Shown: positions 27,985 to 36,838 of the stretch, piece by piece | Position numbering within the stretch: position 1 is the stretch's first letter | Layout of the letters: every line of letters starts with the position of its first letter | Assembly: GCA_913061475.1 (NCBI GenBank) | Contig: CAJXUN010000008.1 | Coordinates: 1-64,000 of the forward strand | From: an uncultured Colwellia sp. | Lineage (GTDB): Bacteria; Pseudomonadota; Gammaproteobacteria; Enterobacterales; Alteromonadaceae | Length of the DNA: 64,000 nucleotides | Reading direction: 5' to 3' | The notes under the pieces: model-generated | Databases searched by the model: none | What the model saw: the letters and a program-made list of their open reading frames with translations, nothing else | What the model was told of the DNA's origin: nothing | Position numbers and translations under genes: made by a program

Positions 27985-28529
27985 TATTTAGCCTCCACGA
28001 TAAAGTGCTCATCAGCTTCAGGGTGAAATATGGTTAGCAAATTTCGAATAATTTCAGCCAGTCCTTGTAGTGATAGGGAGACGGCTAACAAAAGAATCAA
28101 TGATTTATTGAGATAAACTAAAGGCAAGCCACCGGCTTCAGACGAACTTTCCATGATCTGCCATGACGATTCAACGTAATTAAAGCTAATAAAAAAGATA
28201 AACACACACATAGGTAACAGCAAGATTAGGCTGCCAAATAAATTCAAGTAAGCTTTTTGTTTAACTGAATAGCGCTGATAAAAAATATCGACCCGAACAT
28301 GACCGTCATGCTTTAATGTATAAGCGGCACCTAGCATGAAAACAAGACCATGGAAGTAAAGTACCGACTCTTGCATAGCAATCCAACCTAGATTAAAACC
28401 ATATCTAAGTACCACAATGCTGAACGTTAATAACACCATTAACAGTGTTAACCACGACACCGCCTTACCGAGTAACTCAGTGATTGCGTCTATAGAATGT
28501 AAAAGTTTTCTCACGGGGTTTAACAACAT
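27984..28529 (-). CDS. TRAP transporter small permease (DctQ family)
   Basis: 181 residues with four membrane helices and the DctQ motif region LRYGFNLGWIAMQESVLYFHG and GHVRVDIFY. First gene of the TRAP operon. The ribosome binding site GGAAAAGCT precedes the ATG. Directly upstream lies a run of hexanucleotide repeats (see next entry), unusual for this family. Confidence 0.92.
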   Translation of the reverse strand: MLLNPVRKLLHSIDAITELLGKAVSWLTLLMVLLTFSIVVLRYGFNLGWIAMQESVLYFHGLVFMLGAAYTLKHDGHVRVDIFYQRYSVKQKAYLNLFGSLILLLPMCVFIFFISFNYVESSWQIMESSSEAGGLPLVYLNKSLILLLAVSLSLQGLAEIIRNLLTIFHPEADEHFIVEAK

Positions 28530-28542
28530 AGCTTTTCCATTT

Positions 28543-28602
28543 ATTTTTATTTTTATTTTTATTTTTATTTTTATTTTTATTTTTAGCTAAAGCTAAAGCT
28601 AA
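28543..28602. repeat. Two abutting hexanucleotide microsatellites upstream of the TRAP operon
   Basis: Seven perfect copies of ATTTTT (28543-28584; AAAAAT on the coding strand of dctQ) are followed at once by three perfect copies of AGCTAA (28585-28602). They start 14 bases upstream of the dctQ start codon and reach about 73 bases upstream, so they fall in the leader or promoter. Unit number could change by slippage. Confidence 0.9.
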
Positions 28603-28669
28603 ACTGCCGAAATTAAATTATAAACATGTGCAGAAGTCATTTGAATAAATTTCACTTCATTATGTACAC

Positions 28670-28699
28670 AAAAAAACCGTTAATAAAATATTAACGGTA
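28670..28699 (-). terminator. Terminator of the bolA-like gene
   Basis: On the minus strand ACCGTTAAT-ATTTT-ATTAACGGT makes a 9-bp stem followed by a run of T. It lies about 45 bases after the bolA stop. Confidence 0.8.
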
Positions 28700-28742
28700 G
28701 TTTATACAATAAGGATATATTCTGCACAGAGACATCAATAAT

Positions 28743-29066
28743 CTATCCTGTTTTTTTGCTACCTCCTAAGCATTTTGGCGACAAAGGTGTATTCTCAGCA
28801 TAATAGCTTTGCCATTCTTTTTCAGTGTACGTATGTAAGGCTAAGGCATGAATATTATCGGCAAGCTCTGTAGCTAATAGCGCATTAATAGCTCTATGAC
28901 GCTTAATTAAGCGTTCGCCTTCAAAATCTTTTGACACGATAATAACTTTAAAGTGCGACTCACTACCTGGTGCAACATTGTGTTGATGACTTTCATTTAT
29001 TACGTCGAGATGAAGCGGTGAGAAAGCAGAAAGTAATTTTTCTTCGATAATAGCTTCTATTGTCAT
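28743..29066 (-). CDS. bolA: BolA family protein
   Basis: 107 residues from the ATG at 29066 (MTIEAIIEEKL), preceded by CAGGGA; the earlier in-frame start at 29102 would add 12 atypical residues. The BolA fold is visible: SHFKVIIVSKDFEGERLIKRHRAINALL, with the conserved His in a helix-turn-helix-like segment, and IHALALHTYTEKEW. BolA proteins partner with monothiol glutaredoxins and Fe-S clusters and affect stress morphology and motility. It sits near yajG and ampG, as in E. coli. Confidence 0.93.
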   Translation of the reverse strand: MTIEAIIEEKLLSAFSPLHLDVINESHQHNVAPGSESHFKVIIVSKDFEGERLIKRHRAINALLATELADNIHALALHTYTEKEWQSYYAENTPLSPKCLGGSKKTG

Positions 29067-29205
29067 GTTATTTTCCCTGAGGTTGATCGGCTGATGGATC
29101 ACCTTTAATTTTAGTCGTTACCGACAATTATGCCATCTATCTAGACGGCTGACCGTATAAATTTATACTTTAATTTTTTTTATAATTACTTATCAGCAAG
29201 CTAGA

Positions 29206-29781
29206 CTAGGTAATTATTTTTCGAAAAGTAAGATTAATACGTGGCGCTATTTTTGCTGTTCTTTTTGGCAAGCAATGTTGCCAACTATTTTGTGTATTAC
29301 CGCGCATAATCAACAAACTACCTGGCGCAAGCATAATGCTTTCCTTTGTCTTAGTGCTAATATGCTTGAGCTGAAATTCGCGTTCAGCACCAAAAGATAA
29401 CGAGGCTATCGTAGGGGTTTTACCGAGTTCAGGTTCATTATCACTATGCCAACCAACACTGTCATTTTCACTGCGATATAAATTGGCTAACACTGCATTA
29501 AAATCATGATGACAATAGTCACTAATTCTGCTTTTAAGCGCCAGTAAACTTGTCGCCCATGGTTGAGCTGTTAAGGTCATATTGGAATAACGGTAACGTA
29601 AATGGTTATCACCATACCATGCTTGTAAACGAGGAATTTTAACTGTTTTTCCAAACATACGAATATCATCTTGACGCCAAAGCAAGTGCTGTTGAAAAAT
29701 ATCAAACAGTGCAGTCGCTTCATTTATAGAGTAAAAATTTTCTATATACTCAATATCAGCATCAGGTAACGATATTTTCAT
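29206..29781 (-). CDS. AlkB-like 2-oxoglutarate/Fe(II) dioxygenase
   Basis: 191 residues. The double-stranded beta-helix core has the iron ligands in GWHSDNEPELG (His and Asp) and a distal His in SWQHCLPK, with the 2-oxoglutarate-binding Arg in RINLTFR. This short form resembles AlkB homologues of the ALKBH2/3 type found in many gammaproteobacteria, probably repairing alkylated bases; nucleic-acid substrate is inferred. Start has GGAG about 9 bases upstream. Confidence 0.88.
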   Translation of the reverse strand: MKISLPDADIEYIENFYSINEATALFDIFQQHLLWRQDDIRMFGKTVKIPRLQAWYGDNHLRYRYSNMTLTAQPWATSLLALKSRISDYCHHDFNAVLANLYRSENDSVGWHSDNEPELGKTPTIASLSFGAEREFQLKHISTKTKESIMLAPGSLLIMRGNTQNSWQHCLPKRTAKIAPRINLTFRKIIT

Positions 29782-29910
29782 TCAATAAAGCTCCAAAATT
29801 AACATAATTATATTCTTTCAACTGATTATTGCTTTAAATTAACCATTAAACTAGCTGCAAGTGATAAACTTTGTCACAATATCAGCCACGTAAACTAAGT
29901 ATTTATCGCT

Positions 29911-31050
29911 ATGATCAGCCCTTTTATTATCAATGACAAAAATCTTTTTCTCGATAGGTTTCCAATCGGCCAAGTTAACCGTAGCTTACAAGCGTGGGAT
30001 GCCGCCGATGAATACCTGCTAACTTACCTTGAGCAAGAGCAATTAACGGCTTCTAAACAAAACATTCTGATTTTTAATGATAACTTTGGCGCTTTAAGCT
30101 GCAACTTATCAGAGCATCAGCTGTATTGTGTCAATGACTCATTTTTGAGTCATCAAGGCATTGAACATAATTTTGAGCAAAATGGCTTATCAAACGACAA
30201 CTTAACGCTACTAACTAGCTTAGATAACCTGCCAGAAAGTATAGATATCGTTTTATTTAAAATACCAAAAAGTAAAGCTTTACTCTGTTATCAATTAAAC
30301 CAAATTAAACAACAACTGTCAGATGACGTCATTTTCATTGCCAGCGATCGCGCAAAAGAAATTCATAGTTCAACATTAAAAGTATTTGAAAACTACTTGG
30401 GCAGCACTAAAACATCATTAGCAGTAAAAAAAGCTCGACTTGTTTTTAGCCAACTTGATAATGAAAAAGCGCTATCGGCAAATTTTACAACCTCATGGCC
30501 ATTAGAAAACAGTGACTATATTTTACATAATCACGCTAACGTCTATGCCAGAGAAAAGCTCGACATTGGCGCTCGTTACTTTATGCAAAATTTACCTAAT
30601 ATAGCGGCAAATACTCAAGTAATAGATCTTGGTTGTGGTAACGGTGTCATTGGCTTACAAGTATTATCAAAACAGCCTGAAGCAAGCGTCCATTTTATCG
30701 ATGAGTCTTACATGGCTATCGCTTCGGCGCAATTGAATATCGCCAAAAATTTACCAAGCGCTAAAGCGCAATGTCACTTTCAAGTAAATGACTGCCTAAC
30801 CAGTGTTGAAGGTGGCAGTGTTGATGTTATTTTATGTAATCCTCCCTTTCACCAACAAACCGCGACGACCGATCATATTGCTTGGCAAATGTTTAAAGAT
30901 AGCCATCGTGTATTGAAAAAAGGCGGAGAGTTACGCATTATTGGTAATCGACAACTTGGCTACCATATCAAATTAAAGCGTATTTTCGGTAATGAAAAGC
31001 TCATTGCCAGTAATGAAAAATTTGTCACTATCTCGGCAATAAAACGTTAA
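29911..31050 (+). CDS. rlmG: 23S rRNA (guanine-N2)-methyltransferase RlmG
   Basis: 379 residues. Two-part architecture of the RsmC/RlmG family: a degenerate N-terminal methyltransferase-like domain (LQAWDAADEYLL is typical of RlmG) and a C-terminal catalytic domain with VIDLGCGNGVIGLQ (AdoMet binding) and ILCNPPFHQ (catalytic NPPF motif). RlmG modifies G1835 in 23S rRNA in E. coli. No strong ribosome binding site is visible. It is divergent from the alkB-like gene. Confidence 0.92.
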   Translation: MISPFIINDKNLFLDRFPIGQVNRSLQAWDAADEYLLTYLEQEQLTASKQNILIFNDNFGALSCNLSEHQLYCVNDSFLSHQGIEHNFEQNGLSNDNLTLLTSLDNLPESIDIVLFKIPKSKALLCYQLNQIKQQLSDDVIFIASDRAKEIHSSTLKVFENYLGSTKTSLAVKKARLVFSQLDNEKALSANFTTSWPLENSDYILHNHANVYAREKLDIGARYFMQNLPNIAANTQVIDLGCGNGVIGLQVLSKQPEASVHFIDESYMAIASAQLNIAKNLPSAKAQCHFQVNDCLTSVEGGSVDVILCNPPFHQQTATTDHIAWQMFKDSHRVLKKGGELRIIGNRQLGYHIKLKRIFGNEKLIASNEKFVTISAIKR

Positions 31051-31079
31051 TTCAGTTCGCCTAACCATGAAGAAATCAT

Positions 31080-31649
31080 ATGAAATCAAGTATTATTAAA
31101 TTACTAGCATTAAGCTTAACCACATTATTATTAGGTTGTAGCTCACCGATAAAACAGGTAATTATTAGCCCAGAACTCAACATGACTAGCAGTAATATAT
31201 TCCAGCAAAAACAAGCGCAAATTCGCTTTAGTGATTTAAGACGTTCAAATCATATTGTACAAATCCTCCGTATTGACCAAGCAGCTGAATTGTATTCTCC
31301 GCAGCAACCTATTGTTAATGTTGTAGAAAAAACACTTACTTCGGCATTAAAAGCTAATGGTTTACAAATACAGCCACTGGCAGTTAACCAAGTAGAAGTT
31401 ATTATCGACAGCGCTTTAGTCAATGTTCAACAAGACTTACTAAAATATGGTGTCAGTAATCAAATAGATTTTCGTGTAGTGATCAACAATGCTCAAGGTA
31501 CCTTAACAAAATCATTTAAAGTCTCAGGCACAGGTACGGGCCCCTTAAAAGCAGATTTGGCGGTATTAGAACGCGACTTTAACCAACAGCTCGCTAAATT
31601 GTTAACACAAATAATAGAAAACGAAGAGTTACAGCAATTTATTCAATAA
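31080..31649 (+). CDS. yajG: YajG family lipoprotein
   Basis: 189 residues with lipobox LLLGC (Cys 20) and the YajG-type domain (PIVNVVEKTLTSALKANGL; FRVVINNAQGTLTKSF). Function unknown; in E. coli it lies between bolA and ampG, and here it occupies the same neighbourhood. It is 29 bases downstream of rlmG. Confidence 0.88.
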   Translation: MKSSIIKLLALSLTTLLLGCSSPIKQVIISPELNMTSSNIFQQKQAQIRFSDLRRSNHIVQILRIDQAAELYSPQQPIVNVVEKTLTSALKANGLQIQPLAVNQVEVIIDSALVNVQQDLLKYGVSNQIDFRVVINNAQGTLTKSFKVSGTGTGPLKADLAVLERDFNQQLAKLLTQIIENEELQQFIQ

Positions 31650-31673
31650 TAAATAGAGATAGAGAACGCCAGA

Positions 31674-32255
31674 ATGAGAATTTTTTCAACGCTATTATTA
31701 TTTCTCTCACTCACTTGTCATGCAAAAGATGCCGAGATTGATCCCGATAATTTATTCCCACAAGTTAAATTAGAAACCTCTATGGGCGTAATCATTGTTG
31801 AGCTTGATAGAATTCGCGCCCCCCTTACTGTCAATAACTTTCTAACTTATGTGATTTCTGGTGAATATAACAACACTATTTTTCATCGTATTGTGCCAGA
31901 ATTCATTGTGCAAGGTGGGGGGTACACTCAAGATTTTGAAGTTAAAAAGATACATAAAACCATAGTCAATGAGTCAGGCAATGGCTTAAAAAACGAACTA
32001 GGCACGATTGCCATGGCAAAAGAAAATCATCCCCATAGCGCCAATAGACAGTTCTTTTTTAATATTGCTGACAACTCCAACTTAGATCCAGGTAGACGAT
32101 GGGGTTACGCTGTTTTTGGTGCAATTATCGAAGGCCAAGAAGTCGTCGATGCCATGGCTTTAGTAGCAACCAAGTATAACGAAGAAATGGATTGGGAAGA
32201 TGTGCCGATCAAACCTATCATGTTAATCAAGGCCAGTTTATTACCGGCAATATAA
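31674..32255 (+). CDS. Periplasmic peptidyl-prolyl cis-trans isomerase, cyclophilin type
   Basis: 193 residues. A signal peptide (about 1-18, ending TCHAKDAE) precedes a cyclophilin domain: TIFHRIVPEFIVQGG carries the catalytic Arg, ENHPHSANRQFFFNIADN the substrate-binding core, and WGYAVFGAIIEGQEVVD the C-terminal strand. The family Trp position contains other residues, as in bacterial PpiA-type enzymes. It catalyses proline isomerisation, probably in the periplasm. It follows yajG by 24 bases, likely one operon. Confidence 0.9.
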   Translation: MRIFSTLLLFLSLTCHAKDAEIDPDNLFPQVKLETSMGVIIVELDRIRAPLTVNNFLTYVISGEYNNTIFHRIVPEFIVQGGGYTQDFEVKKIHKTIVNESGNGLKNELGTIAMAKENHPHSANRQFFFNIADNSNLDPGRRWGYAVFGAIIEGQEVVDAMALVATKYNEEMDWEDVPIKPIMLIKASLLPAI

Positions 32256-32551
32256 AACAACATCAAGAATAGGGCTTAATATTAATGCCCTATCATTATC
32301 ACATTGTACTTTTTACATACTATAAATTTTCTTAATAGTATTTATTTAGACGGCAAATGTTTATTTTATTGTCCTCAATAGATTACCGCCAAGTTGCATT
32401 CTAGTTACAATTTGATACTTCATTAACTTTGACAATTTTCATTTTATCTACGATAACTAAACACAGTTAACTAACGTTACTAGGCAATTTACACGATGAT
32501 TCCTACTTAGCTAAATACTTCATTCCGTACCTTAGTACACAGGAAAAAAAC

Positions 32552-32881
32552 ATGGTAATTGAGCAGTTTATCAATGACAAAATCAACCAAATTCAGATCT
32601 ACATTAACGCGGTTATAAATCATTCTCTTCATTACACTGAGCTTGACCTATTTGTTGAAGATACCATGGCAGAGTGGACATTACTCAATGTCAGTGATGA
32701 AACCCCGAGCAATGCACGAGAACGAGTATTCTGGCATATAATGCATGAGCTTAGCCTGCATAGCGCTAACAAATTCGATAGTGACTTGTACTTCAAAAGT
32801 GAAATATCTACCTGTTTAGAGTTTTTCTCAGGTGTCGGTAGTTATCCGATTGACTGCATTGGTTGGCGACCGATACCGTAA
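32552..32881 (+). CDS. Conserved-looking small protein, function unknown
   Basis: 109 residues, not recognised. The sequence looks like a soluble folded protein (ERVFWHIMHELSLHS, STCLEFFSGVGSYPIDC) without signal peptide or membrane helix. It has an A-rich leader with GGAAA before the ATG. It sits between the cyclophilin gene and ampG with gaps of about 296 and 147 bases, so it may be a separate transcription unit. Confidence 0.7.
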   Translation: MVIEQFINDKINQIQIYINAVINHSLHYTELDLFVEDTMAEWTLLNVSDETPSNARERVFWHIMHELSLHSANKFDSDLYFKSEISTCLEFFSGVGSYPIDCIGWRPIP

Positions 32882-33028
32882 AAATAGCGAGTTCATATCC
32901 ATAGCACTTATAAAACCTTCATTTCGCTAATTCACTAATTGTTAGTTACAAAAGATTAAACTTCTGTTTACTAATACATTTTGATAGCCTAGCAGCATTA
33001 TCTTCTCGCATTCAGTAGGCTTTGAGCA

Positions 33029-34288
33029 ATGCAATCTCCAACCTTTAAGCAAGCGATATTTAATCGCCGTATGCTAATTTGTATTTTTACCGGCTTTAGC
33101 TCTGGACTGCCGTTATTTATTCTTTACCAACTTGTCCCAGGTTGGTTACGTTCAGAAGGCGTCAGCTTAGCGGAAATAGGTTTATTTTCACTGATTGGTA
33201 TTCCTTACGTGTGGAAGTTCATTTGGTCTCCACTAATGGACAGGTATTCCTTACCGGTGCTCGGACGCCGACGCAGCTGGATGTTACTAACCCAGGTATT
33301 ATTGCTATTTTCTATCGCTGGCTTCGGCTTTGTTGACCCAGTGATGAATATTTGGAGTGTGGCGTACTTAGCCGCTGCAGTGGCATTTTTTAGTGCTTCT
33401 CAGGATATTGTACTTGATGCATATCGACGAGAATTACTCCCCGAGCACGAGCTTGGTTTAGGCAATTCTATTCATGTACAAGCCTACCGACTCTCAGGCT
33501 TAGTGCCCGGTTCATTAGCTTTCATTCTCGCCGACCACATTAGCTGGCAAGCAGTTTTTACTATTGTTGCTGCGTTTATGTTGATAGGTATATTTTTAAG
33601 CCTATCAATTAAAGAACTGAAAAATGCGCCAAATGCGCCAAAAACATTACAAGATGCTATTGTCTTACCATTTAAGGACTTTATCAGTAGAAAAGGCACT
33701 AAATCTGCGTTACAAATACTGGCGTTTTTATTTCTATATAAGCTCGGCGATAGTATGGCAACCGCTCTGCAGACACCATTTTTCATTGATTTAGGCTTTA
33801 CTAAAACAGAAATAGGTGTGGTGGCTAAAACGGCCTCACTCATTGCGATGACCATAGGATTGGCAGTTGGTGGTATCGTCATGATAAAATTGAGTATAAA
33901 CCGAGCACTTTGGCTGTTTGGTTTTGTCCAAATCGTCAGTATATTAGGTTTTGCTGCCCTAGCAGAAATTGGCCATAACACCTACGCTTTAGCTATGGCT
34001 ATGGGCTTTGAGTATTTAGGGGTTGGTCTTGGCACGGCAGCATTTACCGCATTTATTGCTCGCACAACAAACCCTGCCTTTGCTGCAACACAGTTTGCAC
34101 TATTTACTGCATTAACAGCACTCCCTCGAACTTTTGCCAATGCCACTACAGGCGTTATTATCGAGCAAATAGGTTGGACTAATTTTTACTTTTTGTGCAC
34201 AGCATTAGCGATACCGGGCATGCTGATGTTATTAAAGGTAGCACCGTGGCAAGAGCCATCACAACAAAAACAACAGGAGATAGCGTAA
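33029..34288 (+). CDS. ampG: AmpG family muropeptide transporter (MFS)
   Basis: 419 residues, 12 membrane helices, major facilitator superfamily. Typical AmpG sequence: FTGFSSGLPLFILYQLVPGWLR, YVWKFIWSPLMDRY, GRRRSWMLLTQ, and QDIVLDAYRREL. AmpG imports anhydromuropeptides from peptidoglycan turnover for recycling. Same neighbourhood as in E. coli (bolA, yajG, ampG). The next gene starts 2 bases after its stop. Confidence 0.93.
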   Translation: MQSPTFKQAIFNRRMLICIFTGFSSGLPLFILYQLVPGWLRSEGVSLAEIGLFSLIGIPYVWKFIWSPLMDRYSLPVLGRRRSWMLLTQVLLLFSIAGFGFVDPVMNIWSVAYLAAAVAFFSASQDIVLDAYRRELLPEHELGLGNSIHVQAYRLSGLVPGSLAFILADHISWQAVFTIVAAFMLIGIFLSLSIKELKNAPNAPKTLQDAIVLPFKDFISRKGTKSALQILAFLFLYKLGDSMATALQTPFFIDLGFTKTEIGVVAKTASLIAMTIGLAVGGIVMIKLSINRALWLFGFVQIVSILGFAALAEIGHNTYALAMAMGFEYLGVGLGTAAFTAFIARTTNPAFAATQFALFTALTALPRTFANATTGVIIEQIGWTNFYFLCTALAIPGMLMLLKVAPWQEPSQQKQQEIA

Positions 34289-34289
34289 G

Positions 34290-34460
34290 ATGATCCGACT
34301 ATTTTTTCTAATCCCTATACTAATGTGCGCTATTTGGTATTGGTATTTAAACACTAACAATTACACAGTTAAAGACGGATTAAAGGGCTTTGGCTATATA
34401 TTTGCTTTTAACGCCATTATTATCGGCTTTTTTGTATTAATGCTATTTCTAACCGATTAG
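34290..34460 (+). CDS. Small membrane protein translationally linked to ampG
   Basis: 56 residues, starting one base after the ampG stop, with AGGAGA 10 bases upstream inside the end of ampG. Two membrane helices are predicted (MIRLFFLIPILMCAIWYWYL and a C-terminal AFNAIIIGFFVLMLFLTD) joined by a short polar loop (NTNNYTVKDGLKGFGY). The spacing and ribosome binding site argue for real coupled translation. Function unknown. Confidence 0.75.
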   Translation: MIRLFFLIPILMCAIWYWYLNTNNYTVKDGLKGFGYIFAFNAIIIGFFVLMLFLTD

Positions 34461-34565
34461 TCACTGATATGTTAGCAACGTTTAACACCCGTAATAAGGT
34501 GTGCTAAGCCAAAAAGACAGCTATAACCTAGCAATACGAAAATGATAGTCAGAAAAAATGTTAAT

Positions 34566-34595
34566 AAAAAAGCCGCTTTACGCGGCTTTTTTTTA
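34566..34595. terminator. Bidirectional terminator
   Basis: AAAAGCCGC-TTTAC-GCGGCTTTT with A-run before and T-run after. It separates ampG and its small partner (plus) from the YkvA-like gene (minus). Confidence 0.9.
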
Positions 34596-34634
34596 TACTT
34601 GATATTAGCTATTGCTAAGCAATAATTTGATCAA

Positions 34635-35180
34635 TTAAAAAATTGAACGAAATCCTGAGCGGCCACTACGACTTGAGCGACGATTTCTCATTCGGCTATG
34701 TAACTCTCTGCGCTTTGCATCCAACCATTCATCACGAGTAACCGTTACATCACCCTTACGGCTTTCTTCACGAGTACGGTACGCACAAAACTCAAGAAAG
34801 GCTTCAATGTCATCTTTCAGCTCTTCAGCAACTAGCTCAATCATAATGGCGTCGTCTAAAAAGCCTAACACCGGGATATGATCAGGTACTAAGTCTTCAG
34901 GGTCACTAAAATACGCTAGTGCACTTAACACATCGGCACGCTCTTCTTCAGGTATTTTCCATTCAGAATCTTCAATCATCGCAACTAAAGTTTCTAACTT
35001 TTGAATTCTTTCACTTACAAATACAGGCACATCGCCTTTAACATCTTGGCTAAGACTTTTTGCGTTCGCTAAAATTTCTGTTTCACTTAAACTTTTAGCG
35101 CCCGACTTTGATTCTCTCATCACATTACGAAAATGCTCTAAATCTGACTCTTTCAACTCGAAGGTAACTTCAAATGCCAT
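34635..35180 (-). CDS. YkvA/DUF1232-type protein
   Basis: 181 residues. The central part YFSDPEDLVPDHIPVLGFLDDAIMI is the DUF1232 (YkvA) signature, though split here to stay brief: DPEDLVPD and GFLDDA are its key elements. The N-terminal ~80 residues are acidic and helical; the C terminus is Arg/Ser-rich (RMRNRRSSRSGRSGF). Unlike many YkvA proteins no membrane helix is obvious. Function unknown. Ribosome binding site AGGAG lies before the ATG. Confidence 0.82.
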   Translation of the reverse strand: MAFEVTFELKESDLEHFRNVMRESKSGAKSLSETEILANAKSLSQDVKGDVPVFVSERIQKLETLVAMIEDSEWKIPEEERADVLSALAYFSDPEDLVPDHIPVLGFLDDAIMIELVAEELKDDIEAFLEFCAYRTREESRKGDVTVTRDEWLDAKRRELHSRMRNRRSSRSGRSGFRSIF

Positions 35181-35423
35181 TATAATTCTCCTGCTATTTG
35201 GCTTGCTTTGATCAGTAACACTCTAAATTTAACAGAACATTATCAATACAGCACTAAAGATATACAAAATAATAACCATTTATTGTAAATAAACAGTTAT
35301 TTTTTCTTAAAAGCCTGTGAAATAAACGAAATCATTCGTAATGAATAGGATGCAAAATCACATTTGCGTCCAAAAATTTCAGTGTTACTATGTTAAGTAA
35401 TTGTTTTATTTACAGCAAATACT

Positions 35424-36683
35424 ATGTCTGATAATGAAAAAGTTCAACACCTAGCACAACTAAAAACCAGCGACGAAACGACGAGTAACACGTGTGAAAA
35501 TTGCCACGTAAAGGTAAGTGGTGCATTTTGTAGTGAATGTGGCCAGTCGGTTGAATCAACGCTTAAGTACTTTTGGAGTGTGATATTACACTTACTCGAT
35601 GATATTTTTAGCTTCGATTCTCGTGCCAGTAGAACCTTATCGCCATTACTTTTTCGTCCTGGATTTTTAACCAATGAATATATCGCTGGAAAGCGAGTTC
35701 ATTATGTTCCACCGTTGAGATTATACTTATTCATCAGCATTGTTTTTTTTATTTCATTAAAGTTTACTGTTTCAAATGAAGACAACAATATACTCAATAT
35801 TAATGCTCAAGAATCTATCATGGCAAAGGCTGTTGAGCATATTAGTGGGTTAGAAAAGGCTAGAAATACGCTTAAAACTGAGCAACCGGACAACTCAAAA
35901 GCTTTATTAGAAATATCGAGAGAAATTGATAAATTCACTCGTTACAAAGAAGATTTATCTAAAACAACAAATTTAATGTTAAGTGCTATCGCCAATGAAA
36001 TTATTCGTTTAGAGCTTAAAAAACTTGATACTGAATCACCACTTTCAGCTAAAGAATTAGAACGGTTTGAATATTTATCTAAAAAATTAATCACCGTGCG
36101 TAATGGCCAATTAGTTGAGTTAAATGAAGAATCATTTTCTATTGCTAATAATGCAGATGGTACTTTGTCTTTTGACTTTTTATCTAAAGAGCGTAATGAA
36201 AAACTTAATGCTTATGTAAAATTGTTAAGCCAAAAAGCCAATAAAGCCTTTCAGTCGGATACCGGTCCTTTAGTGCAACAAGTTATTGAAAAGCTACCAC
36301 AACTAATGTTTTTATTACTGCCACTTTTTGCCCTACTCCTTAAAGTAATGTTCCTATTTTCCAAGCGTTTATATATGGAACACCTAACCGTTGCACTGCA
36401 TAGCCACAGTTTTATATTTCTTATTATTTTACTGCTTGAAGTTTCAAACTTCACTCAAGATAATTTTCTAGAGCAAGGCTCTAGCATTGAATCAATACTA
36501 ACGGCTTTTTCAGTGGCTTTGTTCATTTGGATGCCTATCTATCTGTTTATCATGCAAAAACGTGTTTACAGGCAGGGCTATTTTCTCACGTTAATTAAAT
36601 ATGCCTTTATTGGAACAAGTTATACTATTTTAATCGTGTGCACTGGAGTGGTTGCTTTTATTTGGGGATTAGCTGACATATAG
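35424..36683 (+). CDS. DUF3667-like membrane protein with zinc ribbon
   Basis: 419 residues. An N-terminal zinc ribbon (CENC...CSECG, residues ~23-42) leads into the DUF3667 block (RASRTLSPLLFRPGFLTNEY, KRVHYVPPLRLYLF), then a first membrane helix (about 100-118). A long, charged, helical segment (about 125-290) follows, probably a coiled coil, and three to four membrane helices at the C terminus. Function unknown. The long insert between membrane helices is noteworthy. Confidence 0.82.
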   Translation: MSDNEKVQHLAQLKTSDETTSNTCENCHVKVSGAFCSECGQSVESTLKYFWSVILHLLDDIFSFDSRASRTLSPLLFRPGFLTNEYIAGKRVHYVPPLRLYLFISIVFFISLKFTVSNEDNNILNINAQESIMAKAVEHISGLEKARNTLKTEQPDNSKALLEISREIDKFTRYKEDLSKTTNLMLSAIANEIIRLELKKLDTESPLSAKELERFEYLSKKLITVRNGQLVELNEESFSIANNADGTLSFDFLSKERNEKLNAYVKLLSQKANKAFQSDTGPLVQQVIEKLPQLMFLLLPLFALLLKVMFLFSKRLYMEHLTVALHSHSFIFLIILLLEVSNFTQDNFLEQGSSIESILTAFSVALFIWMPIYLFIMQKRVYRQGYFLTLIKYAFIGTSYTILIVCTGVVAFIWGLADI

Positions 36684-36766
36684 CGCCTAAGAAGCAGTTA
36701 TTGTATTTAACTATGTAGCGATAGTTTCCTACGATTAATTTAAAAAATAGCTATCTTAAACATAAA

Positions 36767-36790
36767 AAAAGCACCCTAAGGTGCTTATTT
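36767..36790. terminator. Bidirectional terminator between DUF3667-like gene and lysS
   Basis: AAGCACC-CTAA-GGTGCTT stem-loop flanked by an A-run and a T-rich tail; serves converging genes. Confidence 0.8.
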
Positions 36791-36838
36791 TATTGTCGTT
36801 TCGGTGTTTTAAAACCACTAAATTTGCTTAGCTAATCA

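Noticed and set aside
32269-32293. Terminator after the cyclophilin gene
   Set aside because: The 7-bp stem has an 11-base loop and no T-run.
33484-33981. 165-codon antisense frame in ampG
   Set aside because: Opposite a clearly coding MFS gene; composition is typical of an antisense shadow.
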